A stretch of DNA of 64,000 nucleotides from assembly GCA_026724425.1 (NCBI GenBank), contig JAIUCV010000003.1:60689088-60753087 (forward strand). The letters are read 5' to 3'. Below the pieces are notes generated by a model. That model was not told where the DNA came from. It searched no databases and worked only from the letters and a program-made list of their open reading frames with translations. The stretch comes from Erythrophleum ivorense. Its lineage: Eukaryota; Streptophyta; Magnoliopsida; Fabales; Fabaceae. This document shows, piece after piece, positions 33,018 through 46,200 of the stretch. Position 1 is the stretch's first letter, and each line of letters starts with the position of its first letter. A program made the position numbers and the translations under genes.

Positions 33018-34430
33018 TGATGACTCCCTAATTTATGATAAAAAAAGGGAATATATTTGAGATCAAATTAGGGAGGCAAGTACTTTCTTCTTAATTAATA
33101 GAGTTGAAAATGGATTCAATCAAACAAAATAAAGAAAGTGTTTTATTGTATTATCTTTAGCAGTTTGAGTCTCACTCTATGATTGATTTCAATTTCAGGA
33201 AAAATAAAAGAAGGAAGAAAGAATTGAGAAAAGAAAGGGAAGCCGAGAAGTAAAAAAAATACAAGTGGATCAAGTCTCCTCGCTACTGCTAGCACTCAAC
33301 TCGCTATGGCGAGGACACACTTTCGCTATAGCGAGTGAGGTACTTCGCCATAGCGAAGTTGCGAGGCATACAAATTCCAGGGAGAAACTCGCTATAGCGT
33401 AGCAGTAATAAGAATAGCAGAAATCTGGGAACTTATGAGATCTCGCCATAGCAAGAAGCACTCCTCGCCATAGCGAGATCGGACCCTGAAACGCACAGTT
33501 TAGATTAGCAAGCTAAAACAGATGGGAGGAGGCTAGGGTTTCAGGGATTCAGCGTAGAGAGGACATTCTGGCCGACTAGGAGAGAAGAAAACGCACCAAG
33601 GGTGTTGGAGGAGCTTCAATTTGATCGGAAATTCATCAATTCTATCGATTATCCTTCCAATTAGGTGTTTCTACTCCATCTTCCCTCTTAGTTGATGATA
33701 GTTAACATGTTTGCTGAATTTGTCTGTGGATTTCAAGCCATGAGCGGCTAGATTTTGTAACCCTTAGGGATTTTATGAACCTTTAATCTGTGGAGATTGT
33801 TTTCCTTAATTGTTTATACAGATTATTGAGACTTTTAATGTTTAATTTGAATTATATTTCATTCTATGGGGTGGCCTCCTTTAGTTTGATTGTGGATTGG
33901 GTAATTAACCTTTGAAAGAAGAGAATTGCTTATAGACCATTGGTTAAACAACTTAGAATTAGATATAATCTAATTTGCACTTGAGATAGAGATATCCTCA
34001 AGGGCCCTAGGTAGTCGAAAGAAGGTTTGTGCTTAATCAGTATTAACCACTCCTTGAGACATCAAGAGTGAGTGGATATAGGGGTTCAATTGGATCGAAA
34101 GACAGTTGCACCTAATTTAATCTTGACTCTAAAAATTGCATTAAGACGTTTAATAAAAAAGGAATGATCGACATTTGAAATAAAAGGGATTAAAATTCCT
34201 AGGGTATTTTTAATTGCATACTTTCAATTACAACCATCGTTTATTACTGTCAATTACATTTTATGTAATTTTCAAAAATCCAATTGCAAATTAATTGTTT
34301 AACTAAAATGAATATGAGAACTCTAATGCCTAATCGTCAATTATACTAATTCTCTGAGGGAACGATCTTGATTCATTACGTACTACATCTGTGACCCGTA
34401 CACTTGCGATGTCATATTTAGTGAGCATTA
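33018..34430 (+). mobile_element. Solo LTR, TGATGACTCCC family (duplication GTGCG)
   Basis: The element starts TGATGACTCCCTAATT and ends GTGAGCATTA (expected CA, here TA). GTGCG flanks both sides (33013-33017 and 34431-34435). Late landmarks GAGGGAACGATC and CCGTACACTTGCG match the other Athila-like LTRs. An alternative reading ends the LTR at GTGCGTCA (34438) with a damaged primer site TTTGCGCC behind it; I prefer the solo LTR because the duplication is exact. Confidence 0.75.
33276..33485 (+). repeat. Palindromic-word cassette CTCGCYATAGCGAG, copy in TGATGACTCCC LTR
   Basis: Words include CTCGCTATGGCGAGG (33299), TTCGCTATAGCGAG (33322), TTCGCCATAGCGAA (33344), CTCGCTATAGCG (33389) and CTCGCCATAGCGAG (33463). 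Spacers CATACAAATTCCAGGGAG and CAGAAATCTGGGAA...GATCTCGCC correspond to spacers in the cassette at 22003-22256. Confidence 0.85.
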
Positions 34431-34435
34431 GTGCG

Positions 34436-35024
34436 TCAAAATTTGCGCCTTTGACAAATAGAAACTGTAACAACCATGCCCCCATGACCCTAAAGCACCA
34501 CAATCTGATATAAACACAGTAAGGCAAGCATGCCTATTATAGAAAAAAGATCCCTAATCGAAGAATAATTAATCGCAAAAATAAAAAATAAAAATCAATG
34601 AAACAAATGGGGGCTTTATTCCCTCCAAATTACATAATGCCACTAAAGAAAGGATCATTTCATTACATTTCGGATAAGTTGATTTGAAGCAACACCTAGG
34701 GCAACAACAATATGGCAAAAGTGGGAATTTAGGGAAATTTTGAGACCATCTACAAAGAAGTCTTCAAAAAACCCTCCCAATAGTATTGTCTTCCTCGATA
34801 TTGAAAATGCTCTGATCCTGTGAAGGAAGCTCTGGACTAATGTTCCCAGGAAGGCAATATTTATTTGTACAGAAGTTGCAATCTCTAAGTTAGTGAACCT
34901 ACCCCTAAAAGACCTCATATGGCAAACGGAGGCGGAATCCCTCGCATGACTTTTCCCCTCAGACTTGGCCATAACAGAAGAAATTTGTAGGAATTGAAGG
35001 AACACAGGATGAAGAAAAGCAAAA
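34436..35024 (-). other. Older sequence right of the solo LTR, with unidentified ORF
   Basis: A minus-strand frame at 34655-35005 reads from MAKSEGKSHARDSASV to a tail ending SNQLIRNVMK, about 105 residues from the internal Met. I recognise no family. TGTAACAACC at 34466 looks like an LTR start, so it is probably transposon-derived. Confidence 0.3.
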
Positions 35025-38000
35025 TGTTATATCCTTAAATAAATAATTGAATAAAATAATAAAAATAATGGAGACTTGTTTGGATCAAAAGAGTTAATAT
35101 GAATTAAAAAAAATTAACTGAGAAGAGTAAAGTTAATTTAAATTTTTGGATTTATAATATTTTAAAAAAATACTTGAGGTCAAATTTTAATTTTTTTTAA
35201 AAATCTTATTCTATTTTTTTTTCTCCAACGTTATTTTTAGAGAAAAAATAATAATAATAATAAATATTATGACACTAAGCCCATTTTAATAGAGTTCCCA
35301 TAATACCCTTCTTTTTTTCAAACAATACGGGCTTTCTTGGTCTTTTCCCTTATGCCAACTTTCCTCTCCCAAATATCCTAATCTCCCGTGGGTGCTTAGC
35401 ATAGAAAAGTAAACCTCATTTCTACACCATCTCACGAAGCTTCATCGATACTTACTCGATTTCCATTGCGTTTTGGATTTTAACTCACCTCCTCTTCTAT
35501 TTCGTTGGTCTTCACTTTCTCTTCGTTGTTGCTGTTTCATTGAGTTGCTGCTCCTTTTGCCAGCCAAGAAATTGTGCAGCAGTAGCAAGCTTGGGTCTGT
35601 AACTCCAATTCCCCATTATTTTGGTTAGTTAGTTCTCTTTTCTTCACTTTCTTTCAGCTTCATTTTGCGTAATCTCCCCTTTAAACTTCTGGAGCTTCAG
35701 CCCCATTTTTTTCCTGTTCTTACAGCTATTTTACATAGCCATGTTTCCCCTCAAGTTCTTCCAAGTGAGGTGCTGGTTTCTTACTCTTCGTTGCTGCCAT
35801 GTTAGGTAAATCCAGCTCTTGTATCTTTTTGGTTACCATGGGTCTTTAAAATGGCTTAGGCTGAAGATTTAGGTCGTGTATGGTGTGGGTTGGCTGAGAA
35901 TCCACCTTCTTTTTCTTTCTCTTGGTTGGGCATAGAATGGGGGCTTTGTGCAAAAGAGGTTAAATGTTAAGTAAATTCCTTTCCAATGCTTTTTTCTCTT
36001 GTTTGATGGGTTATAGTTTGTAGCTTGCTTAACTTTTGTCTTGTCTTTTTTACTATTTAAATTCTTGTTGAAAATTTAATTACGGGGTTTTGTGACCATG
36101 GGGAAGTTGATTCAATTGGACACTTGAATAAGGATCACTTGTTGAAATTCCTTACTTTGGCCCTGTAAAGATAATTTCTAGCTCTTTTGTTATGCTGCAA
36201 ATTAATTTGAAAAGGTGTACGGGATATAACTAGAGTTAAGAAAGGAGAAAAATTATAAGATGAAGTGATTTAAAGGAAAGAATTTGGTGGAATTGTACTG
36301 TAGCATAAATGCTATTTAAAGTGGATGAAGCAATATAGCTAATTTTGAAGTAGATCAATTATAAAGCAATATTATTGCAATGTATAATTTTTTTATCAAG
36401 GTTTGAAGGCGAAGCCATTGAGTAATTTTAGTTAGAAAACACTTGACCGTGAATGCAAGCCCTTAGAGGTGGGTAATTTGGGTTAATATAACTATATGTA
36501 AATTAATGATCCGGCTAATGATGATATATACATTGTGGTTATTTAGGCAGCTCTAGGGTAAATTCTACATCCAATGGTAGTTGGAGGAGACAGTAGGAAG
36601 TATTGAAGCATTATCATTATAGTGAGTAGATAAAAAGTTACAATGTGTTTTACTGATTTCCCAATGCCTGTTAACTTTGTTTCATTGCCTCGTTAAATTC
36701 AATTTTAAACCAATTCATACGTACTATATATTGTGGAACAGGTTTTATTTGTCTGTATTTGTATGTGTGACTTGTTAAGATGGCGTGATGAGTTGACCTT
36801 GGGCTCATTGAAATCACGAGGTTTTGATGGTCAAGGATTGAAATTTGATGGAGTTCTTGAGTGAAAAGGACTATGTTGCAGTGTGTTCCAATATGCGCTT
36901 TTGAGGTCATGGAAAATGTTAATATACGTTGGCATGATCCATTAACGTATCGGTACGGGTCAATATTGACCAATGACATTTTCAATGGAATTGGCATGGC
37001 TATGCATGTAGAAGTTTATTAATGGAACCATGTTGGAATTTGAGTTGAGTTGGAAACGCAAACTTTAAATTACGTATTTCTAGTTTAATATCTTTTATTT
37101 ATTATTTTTTTATGTTAACACCTTAAAATAAAATTTTTAACTATATTCTTTTATGTGTTTTTTTAATTCCTCTACCTTATTATTTTGCTTATTTTGCATG
37201 TTATTTCCCTTATTAAATTTATAGTTTCCTTCTTTTATTTTCTTAAAGTTATCCATTTGATCTTTAATTTTCAAATTCTTTAAGAGTGTATATTATTTTA
37301 AGTAATGATTCCATATCATATATCATCTATTTTAGTGTATGTTAGTTCACTCTTAGGTTAAGAATGGGAAGTTATAGAACCTCATAGTTGTTAGTAGGGG
37401 CAATAGTCTAAGTGCACCTGGAAAGAGATTGAGATGATATGGGTAGATGGAGAAGAAATTACTTGTTAGGTGTAGTTACTAATAAGAGGGCAAGGAGCTA
37501 CTAAGTATAGCCTCCCCCTAGGAAAGGAGATGATATAGTTGGGTGGAAAAAGAGTTGCTCGTTAAATATAGTCACTCGTAAAAGGGTAAGGAATTGTTAA
37601 TGAGTTATAGCTACTCCTAATAGATTGAGATGATATGGTTGGGTGGAGAAGGAATTGCCCTTTAGGTGTAACTATGAGAGACAAGGAGTTACCGATGAGG
37701 CATAACTACGCCCAACAAGAATTAAACCACTTCTCTTGTGTGAGACCCATTCTAATGGGACTTCCTATTTTATAAACCAATTGTATACATTTTCTTTATT
37801 TAGTAAGTAAATGTATACTTTAATTGCCTTGCTTCACCATTTTCTACATGTTAACATAACTCCTTAATTTCATTTCTAAATCTATCTTGAATGATGTATG
37901 CACTTAATTTTAGTTTTTTTTTTAATTTGTTTCATTTCCTTAACATAATGATTTCTTTTTATCTTGGAAATTGGCTATCCTTCTCTTTTTATTAGAAAGA

Positions 38001-38606
38001 CTCATACGGACTTGTGCCTGTTCTAGTTATTAGGATTGTTATTTGCTCACTATGTCGCACGACTCATCTTTTTTTTTTTTTTTAATAAATTTCAAATAGT
38101 AGAGTTGGACTTGACCCATTCCTATTGCCCTAGTGTAGGAGGCATTTGTAGTAGTGAGCCTCCAATTAGTTCATGTGGGCCTTTTGATGTTTGTTGACTT
38201 AGTATTTGAATATGTTTTGCACTTTAGATGTAGTTCCACTTGTCTACAAGCAAGATCCCCATTTCCCTTTGTTTTCTTAACATTATATAGTTGATAAGAA
38301 TTAAAAGCGAAGCTCTTTTTGATGTATTCACTATGTTGGCTGGTTTTAGAAAATTTTGGATTGTCCTAATGTCAAGGGATACTTTGCCAAAATTTCTATA
38401 AAAAGTTAAAGTAAATTTAGTTATGAAATCAAAGGTTGTGACTTTAGTATTGAAACTTAAAACTGAAGTGTTCAATAATTGAAATTCTTCTTATTTATCC
38501 TTAGGCTATTTGATGAAACAGTTTAATTTATGTGTGTTAGGCTTGTAGGTGCAAGTTTCATCTCATACTTCATGCTAATCGCATCTCTTATTTGAGGGAT
38601 GTGACA
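35025..38606 (+). mobile_element. Possible large LTR (TGTTATATCC...GGGATGTGACA)
   Basis: Start TGTTATATCC and end GGATGTGACA are near-inverted, as in chromovirus LTRs. A CT-rich block lies at 35440-35560 and a tandem repeat at 37431-37725. The flanking bases CAAAA and AAGTC do not match, so the ends are not proven. Frames inside (36671-36997, 38224-38475, minus) are not conserved with anything I know. Confidence 0.4.
37431..37725 (+). repeat. Three tandem units of 96-100 bp
   Basis: Units begin at GAGATGATAT 37431, 37527 and 37627. Each runs through GGGTRGATGGAGAAG-like and GGTGTAGTTACT-like blocks. They differ by scattered substitutions and small indels. Confidence 0.75.
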
Positions 38607-40574
38607 AAGTCGGAACCGGAGTCAAGTTCTCCTATGACCTGTGGAGTAAGTGTTTCCTAATAGGATTTCAGTCATTATTATGAAACCTGGATATAATCAT
38701 AACTAAGGCACCATTAGATGACTTATAGGATGTTAAATCTCCTTTGTTTCATTGTGTCTCATTGATAGATGTCTCAGTAGGAGTACATGAGAAATGTCAG
38801 TGTGAAAGTGCCACCTGAAGGTGTGTAGCTACTAGGGTCCTTAGATTTTTTCCTTGTTGCATATGATGTTATACCTCAGTATTTAAAAGATAAGCCTAGA
38901 TCGTGGAGATATATGTAGCTAAGATAGGAATTTAAATTTGCTCTAAATTTTACAATTGGACGTTGATGTTGTATGCAATAAGAAGTGGGTGTGGAAATCT
39001 TGTATAGTACAATGATAATTTTTCATGCTAAAATTGTGATAAGTAACAGTACTTCAACTCTGTTTCCCATACTAGGGTTGAGTTGAGTTCAGATTTACAT
39101 CAAATCGTACACATATGAACTAATTAAGTTTTTGAGCTTCAAATATTGCTATACTTGGTTTGTTTTAGGCCCATACTTACGCCAATTATTTACTCTAAGT
39201 CATAACCCATCATTCATCACAATTTGCACTTGTTTTTAAATAGGGGATCAATTTAGTCTTGATAGCTTGAATGGGAATTTGTTCCCATTTCTTACCTTGG
39301 TCTTGTTGGGGAATGGTTTGTGCAAAGAAACTAAATCCTAGCTTCCAGGATGATTTGTACAAATTTATGAATCTATGTGTTTTTACCTGTGTAAATGGCT
39401 TATGAAAGCTTGCTAGTTTGGTGATATTTTGGAATCATTTTGAAGGATTCATCTTTTGTCTTCGGATTTGAATCATTTTTACTTTTGATTTAAAATTACT
39501 GAGATCTAACAGATTTTCTACTAAACTTATCTATATAAAACGTATGTTTCACAGTATGTTTAAATGGTGTCTAAATTGATATTCCTGATTTTGCTTAGAA
39601 TTTTGGTGAATCCTTAAAACTTATTATTATGCTATTTAAAATGCATAGTCATTACGGAATGTAGATTGGCATAACTTCTTAGTCTGGTCTTGTTGGGAGT
39701 CATTTTATGATCATGTAAGGCCGTTGGAAAAATGTTGGGTTAGGTTTCGTTATTGTATTCGAGATATTCTCCAATAGATTGTTGAAGCCCTCCGATGTGG
39801 AATCACTTACGTTGATTTTCCTGCATGTTGTGTGTCTAGATGTTTACGGTTAGATGGGCTATACATTTCATGGAAGCGAATACAGGCTGATGAGATGCAA
39901 ATTAGTTGTATATCCTGTAATGGTCTCAATTGGATAATTCATTTATTCTCTGTCCTTTCTTTCTTCTGAACCTTTATTTGTTGTGCTCTTTGTAGTTCAT
40001 TGCTTGATCATATATCCAATACATATCTTTAATGCTTAATGAATTAAAAGTGAATTTTGAGTATATTTTTGAAACTTTGTGAGGAAGGTTAGAAAATGGT
40101 AAGTGATTATAATTCCTGGTATGTAAGAATTAGCTTGTAAATTGGAAAGGTCTTTAGAGCCAAATCATGTTAGATCTTATTAGGGTTGGTCTTTACAAAT
40201 TTGCTATAAGAGTTTCCTTTTTGCAAAGACTGTTCTTCTCTATAATGATTGAATAGATATAAGGATATATTGAAGTTGAGCAAAGAAAAGCACTAGGTTG
40301 TGGGTAGAGAGATTTAGCTACTTAGAATTACCTACCTTTGTTTTGTTTACGTTGTCCCATGTGATTTATGCTATTGGTTTAGTATCAAATCTTGAAAACG
40401 TCTTGGTTGTCTTGGCAAAAACTTGTGGACTTTACTGCTCATGAGCATTGCATTACTTTTTGCATCAGAGTTCACTTTATGTTAAAATAAGTTTCCAATG
40501 TGCGTCGGAAGTACTCTTATTGCGAGAATTGGTCATTTGGGTATAGAATTAATTGCGAAGGTGATCTGCTAATC
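38607..40574. other. No gene recognised
   Basis: Sequence downstream of the LTR-like end GGGATGTGACA. I find no primer site, gag or pol motif, and no conserved frame. Confidence 0.35.
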
Positions 40575-43235
40575 ATGGCATACAAAGCTATAGGCTAAAT
40601 ATACTAAAGATTTTCTCTAGCATGGAGTGAGATAAGAGTAATTAGGAGTTTGAGAATTGCTACCATGAGAGATTTCACAGTCAGTGTGCTTCCTAATTAG
40701 TGATTTAAGCAATGTTAGGAGTTCCACACAAATTAGCATTATTGTCTTGGATGTGTATTGTACTTTGAGAGTTGAGTGACGGTGCTTAATTTGCAATTAA
40801 TCAAGGAAATGTTTGGAGTCTTATATTATCTTATTGTTTGGTAAGTACACCACATAATGGATTTACTTGATGGTCTAAATGAGAAAATATTATCTGGCAT
40901 ACTAGTAATTATATCCATGACACTAAAGAATTAAAAAAAAAATCCATTCAAGTTAAAGAAATCTGTAAATGTAAGTTCTCCAAGAAAATCGGACCATTAA
41001 GCGGGTCCCATAGCTCGTGCTGGCATAGTATGTCGGATGAAATTAGTTATTACGTGTAAGGGCACATATATGCGCTAGTGCCAAGATTGAAAACCCCTTG
41101 AGGCCCACCAACAATATTAATTGTGGTAGCCATCATTGGTTAGATATCCAAAATATTTGTCTGGATTACCATTCATTATATATTATCAAATTCCATATCT
41201 ATTATAATAAAAAATGCCAATAAAGTGCGCTAAAAAATTGAGCTTCCTTCGATACAATAGTCTTGGATTCGATTCTTCTATATTTAAGAGTTTGTTTAGT
41301 ATGATGTATAGAATAAGATCTGATAGTATAAAACTTAATAAGATAAGACTTAATAGAATAAAGTTTGATAAGATTTTAAAATTATGTATTTATTTGGTAT
41401 GATACTGTATAAAATAATATTATCATTTATTTGGTAATACATTATATAACATTGGATAGGATAAAAAGTAATCATTTTGATAAAAATACCTTTTACTTAA
41501 AATATAGATTATATTTATCTAAATTTATTGTATTATATTAATTTTTAAAAAGAAAGTATGGCTGAATAGAACTACATATAAAGCATGATGACATAACGAC
41601 CTAGACGATTTGATTCCACTTGTTCACATTAGCTTGAATAGCTAAAAAATAATTTGGACAGATTAGGTCAGGTTAATTATGCTAATCAATTTCAACCAAT
41701 TCGACCCAATCTTATGAATTTTTTTTTTAAAATATTTATTTTATAAGGATTTATATGAAAATTTTATTATTTTTAAGTGTAAAATATAATTTTATAAAAA
41801 CTTATATAAAATTTTTATTTTTTAAGAGTCAATTTATAATTTTTGCTAAATATTAAGAAAAGAAAGTAACTTAATTAGCTTGAGAAACTAATCTAGCTCA
41901 ATCTTAACTAAATCAATTAGACCAAGTCCAATATTAAATCAGTTTTTGCATGGCTCATTTCAATCTTGTTAAATTTTTTTAAAAAATATTTTGTAAAGAC
42001 TTATATACAATTTGTTTACTAGTAAAATATAATTTTGTAAAGACTTATATAAAAATTTTATTTTTTAGAATCATTTTATAATTTTATAATTTTTACCAAA
42101 TGTATGATTAAGTTATATATTATTTTGATATATAAAAGAAATATGATGTATAAATTTATACAATATATTACTTGCATCAAACAAATGATAAATTTATAAT
42201 ATATTGTATTAGTTTATACTATCAAATCTTATACAATATATCAAATAGGCTCTAAAAGTCCTAGAAATTTTAAGATTTTATTTAACAATTATTATTAAAC
42301 AAAAATATGTCTTTCATCTCTCAAAGTAAACCTCAATTTTATCTAAATCTTTTTTTGGGCGTCAAATTTTGTTTTACATGCTTAGAAAAATTCTTAATAA
42401 TTTTGTAATTGCTATCGTTATTCAAATTATTAACAGAAGTAGCTTGCTCACAAACACGTAGCCAGACAGTCATTAAAAAATGCAAACATAGATATTTTTC
42501 CTAATAACTCAATAAAATCCAAAACATCATTTTATCTTTTCTAACCCTGACCTCCCTTTTCCTTCTCAATGGCACTAGGAGCATGATATTTTTTCACACC
42601 TTTGGATTTTTTTACTATTGTCAAGTCATATATTTGACAAGTCAACTAATTTTGTTAATTATTTAAACGATGTTAGCAATTAAAAAATTAGTAAAAGTTT
42701 TTGTAATAGGTAGGACAAATTTGATAAAAAAAAATATTTGAGATGAATTTAAAACTGACACAAAACTTATTTAAAAGACGAAATAGGTGCTTTTGTTAAT
42801 TTTTTAACAGAAAAATTGTATAAACTTGAGTTCGCGTGATGAAGATTCGACATCGATGATTATGTATATACCCTACATAGAGTTAACCCTTACAAGTAAT
42901 GGCATAAAAGCATAAAGAATCTTCCCATCGACAGAACATTTCATTAGCTGTGCTTTAAATCTTTATTTTCAAATTCACATACGAACAAAAATATACGTAT
43001 GATCCCCAAATTGTTTAATTAGAAACTAATTTCAACTTCACTGCCCAAGCAATGTCATACCACCCAATTATTGTTTTCCTACGTTAAATTTGACTAAAAA
43101 AATTTATGCGCTAAATAATTACACTACAATTCTTGCTTAACTTTCAATTTTAACATTCGATCGGTTTTCATTTAGTCCATATAAAGTCATGTATTTGTTG
43201 GCTATTGAACTTGTGCTCTTTCAAATTTTTTAGGA
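40575..43235 (+). repeat. Segmental duplicate of the B3-gene 3' flank, copy A
   Basis: Homologous by eye to 55775-56880. Shared lines include AGATTTTCTCTAGCATGGAG (40605) against AGATTTTCTCCAGCATAGAG, ATTTGTCTGGATTACCATT (41154), and the TTAATTATTG/ATTACACTACAATTCTT blocks near 43070-43135. Copy A is longer because of the MITE at 41288-42252. No B3-type frame remains upstream of copy A. Confidence 0.65.
41288..42252. mobile_element. Harbinger-type MITE, TAA duplication
   Basis: The left end GAGTTTGTTTAGTATGATG and the reverse complement of the right end GAGCCTATTTGATATATTG begin long imperfect inverted repeats. These extend about 45 bp inward to AAGATCTGATAGTATAAA and AAGATTTGATAGTATAAA. TAA flanks both sides (41285-41287, 42253-42255). 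The interior holds a repeated AAAATATAATTTT(A/G)TAAA(A/G)ACTT block. It has no coding capacity. Confidence 0.7.
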
Positions 43236-46200
43236 ATCTAAGCCTAACTCAATGAGCCTGTAGTTAAGGAGATGCATTCTTTTCCTTAATTATTAGAGTC
43301 TAAATTTTTGGGTCAGTATTTAAAATAATTTATTCTCTAAACCTAATTGATATAAGAGATACGTCTATAAAATTATTTAGAAACATACATAGTTTTGATT
43401 GACGCACAAATTGATCCGATGATATGCTTACCATATGTTAAGTAAATCTTTAGCGGGACCCATAAATGACTTATATATATATATATATATATATGGCAGG
43501 AGAAAAGTGAGGGGGGTATCCTTTTTGAATTTGAAAAAGAAGTGAAAAGCCAAGGGGAGAGAAACATTGCAACCCCATAGGAGGAGGAAGAAAGGTAGGT
43601 TAATCTCATAATCTTTATGAATTTAGTATAATGTTCTTGATGTTGAAGGCTTTCACTTGATATAATTTTATACTTGTTTTGCTTTCTTTATTGGTAGATC
43701 TAGAAAACCATTTTAGTGGAGTTCGTGGACATGTGATTTCACCATGTTGGTGATGATTATGTGTTGCTGGTGCATCCTTAGTGTAACTAATAAGACTATA
43801 GGTGTACCTATTCTGCTGGACTAAGTCTGGCGACTTTTTCCTCCACATTGGGGTTTTTCCCATGTTAGAAAATAGTGTGTTTGTCGATCTATTTTCTTGT
43901 TATTTACTATATGATTAAGCTAGAAAACCATGATCTTCAAAATTAATCTTCTACAGATTATTCTTCTAGCCATTCAAAATTAGTGAATGATCACGCTTTC
44001 ATGCTTTACCATAATTTTTTTGCTACTTAGCTAAGTCCAATTTTTTGGTTTTGATGATTTCAAAGACAGGCTTATAAGAAAAGACAAGGAGATTAGATTA
44101 AAATACTACAAGGCTAAATTCATATACACAAACATGAATTCCCTTCAAATATATTATCATTCATGAATCTCATCAAATTCCAATAATCAACCATAAGAAA
44201 ATCATGAAATTCTCATAACTAGTGTACAAGATCAGGTATTGATGAAATGGGATAATTAGAGTACAAGAATGATAATTTGATATGTATGTATATACTACTA
44301 CATAAAGGTAATCATCCATTCAATTAATGGGCTAATAATAAAACGAAAAGATATCAGTAACATGCTTTATCATTGACCACTGACTAATTTGGTACCGAGA
44401 CATGGAACTCATAAATTTACATTATTTTTGCATCAGTAATTAAAATTCAGTAATTTTATTTTAAGGAACTACATTATACAAAATGTCAACTTCATTAATA
44501 AATTATGCTAACCTTGAGGTTTAGCTAAATTACACATAATATATATATATATATATATATTCTTGTTTCAATAATTATACTTAGTTTTGTGAACATTTGG
44601 TATATATTAATGTAGACCTTCCCTTAAATTGATATAAATCAGGATACGTCGTGTAAATTTTATTTAATAAATTATCATTTTTTCCCTTTTCCTGAAAGGT
44701 AAATTTAAAAATTTGAATAAGAAATAATCAGAATGAATATATATATATACGCAAACATAATTCATCACTTAAAATATTATGTCATTGCTTGTCATATGAA
44801 ATATAAATATTTATGATACCCTAATAAATTTGATCATGACATCAAATACTATATTGTATTGAGAATATCAAGAAATTTCAAATATCAATTTATTAAGTTT
44901 ATATTTGTATATATTTGTTAGGCAAGATTTGTATGATGCACTTAATTAGGGCATAAGTGCAATTAGTAACTATTCTTTATTGTCCTGGTAACAATTATTT
45001 AAGGTGCAGGTGATTTCCCCTAAACGATTACCATTAGCAAGTTACCAACATATGAGCTCTTATTATACTAGGGACAAACATATGACCTCTTATTATACTA
45101 GCATACTGCAGAGCACGTTATTCCTAAAGAAAAAAGTAATATAAAGCAATTCTAAAAGAAGGAAAATACAAGCAACTACGGTTACTGACAGGGTGATAAT
45201 TCAAATGATGTGTATTAATTTAATTATTTTATTTTCTAAGATATTAAAATATTTAAAAGCTTCAATAGATAGATAAATTTTTTATGGAAGAAAATTGTTA
45301 TGAGCTGACACTTTGATTTATAGACATATTTTTTTCTCAGTTATGCAGTTTTACACTGAAACTAGCATGGACCACTGCAAAACCAGGAGATTTAAAAATT
45401 TTGTTGTAGACCTCACAGAGAGAGAAAAAAAAAAAAGGCATTGAGTCTCACAGTAACAGAAAGAAAGAAAAAATTAAGTGAACAATATACTAACGGAGCA
45501 TTGTGAATAACGTATAAATAATGAAAATAAACAATGCAAAGGGTTTTAAATATTTTTCCTATGAGCTCGCAGAAGAAAAAAAATGAAAAATAATGGATCC
45601 CACAACAATAAAAGGAAAAAAAAAAGTGTGAGTAAATACTGCAATGACAAGACGCTATAAACAGTGAAAATAAACTGTATCTGATCCACAAGTTTTTATA
45701 TATTAAAGATTATGACAAAGATACAGCAAAGCAGTTTGGATTGCCTGCTCAGAACTGGAACTTCACTCTTATACGAGCAATCTGTTTACATATATATACA
45801 TATATATATATATATAATGGGATTCCTTAGATGATTAATTATTTTACATTAGGAACTTCGTCCAATTAGTTTTTTTTTAATCGGTTGTTTAAATAATTAT
45901 ATTCCTTCAAAAATTAAGAGTTTTCGAAGAAAACATTGGATCAACAGTTATGGCCATTTGAAATTTAAAATTTTTTTTTAAGAGTGGAATCAGATGTTGG
46001 ATGATGATTGTTAATTAAGGATTTCAAATACTTACCTGCACTGTAAAATAATTTTGTCAAGTTTTTTGTCCCATGCAATTTGGAATGTAATCACCGTAAG
46101 AATCACAATCATTTGTTCATAGTAATTTCACCATAGTTCAAAGGGTAGTGTAAAAATTACTTGGAGATAACTCTTTTCTCTTTTCCATGTTTTGTCTCTG

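Noticed and set aside
34431..34455. Damaged primer-binding site TTTGCGCC after the LTR at 33018
   Set aside because: The exact GTGCG duplication fits a solo LTR better, and no internal element sequence follows; kept as an alternative.
41214..41290. tRNA-like GATTCGATTC sequence
   Set aside because: No cloverleaf can be drawn around it; no tRNA gene was found by eye anywhere in the window.
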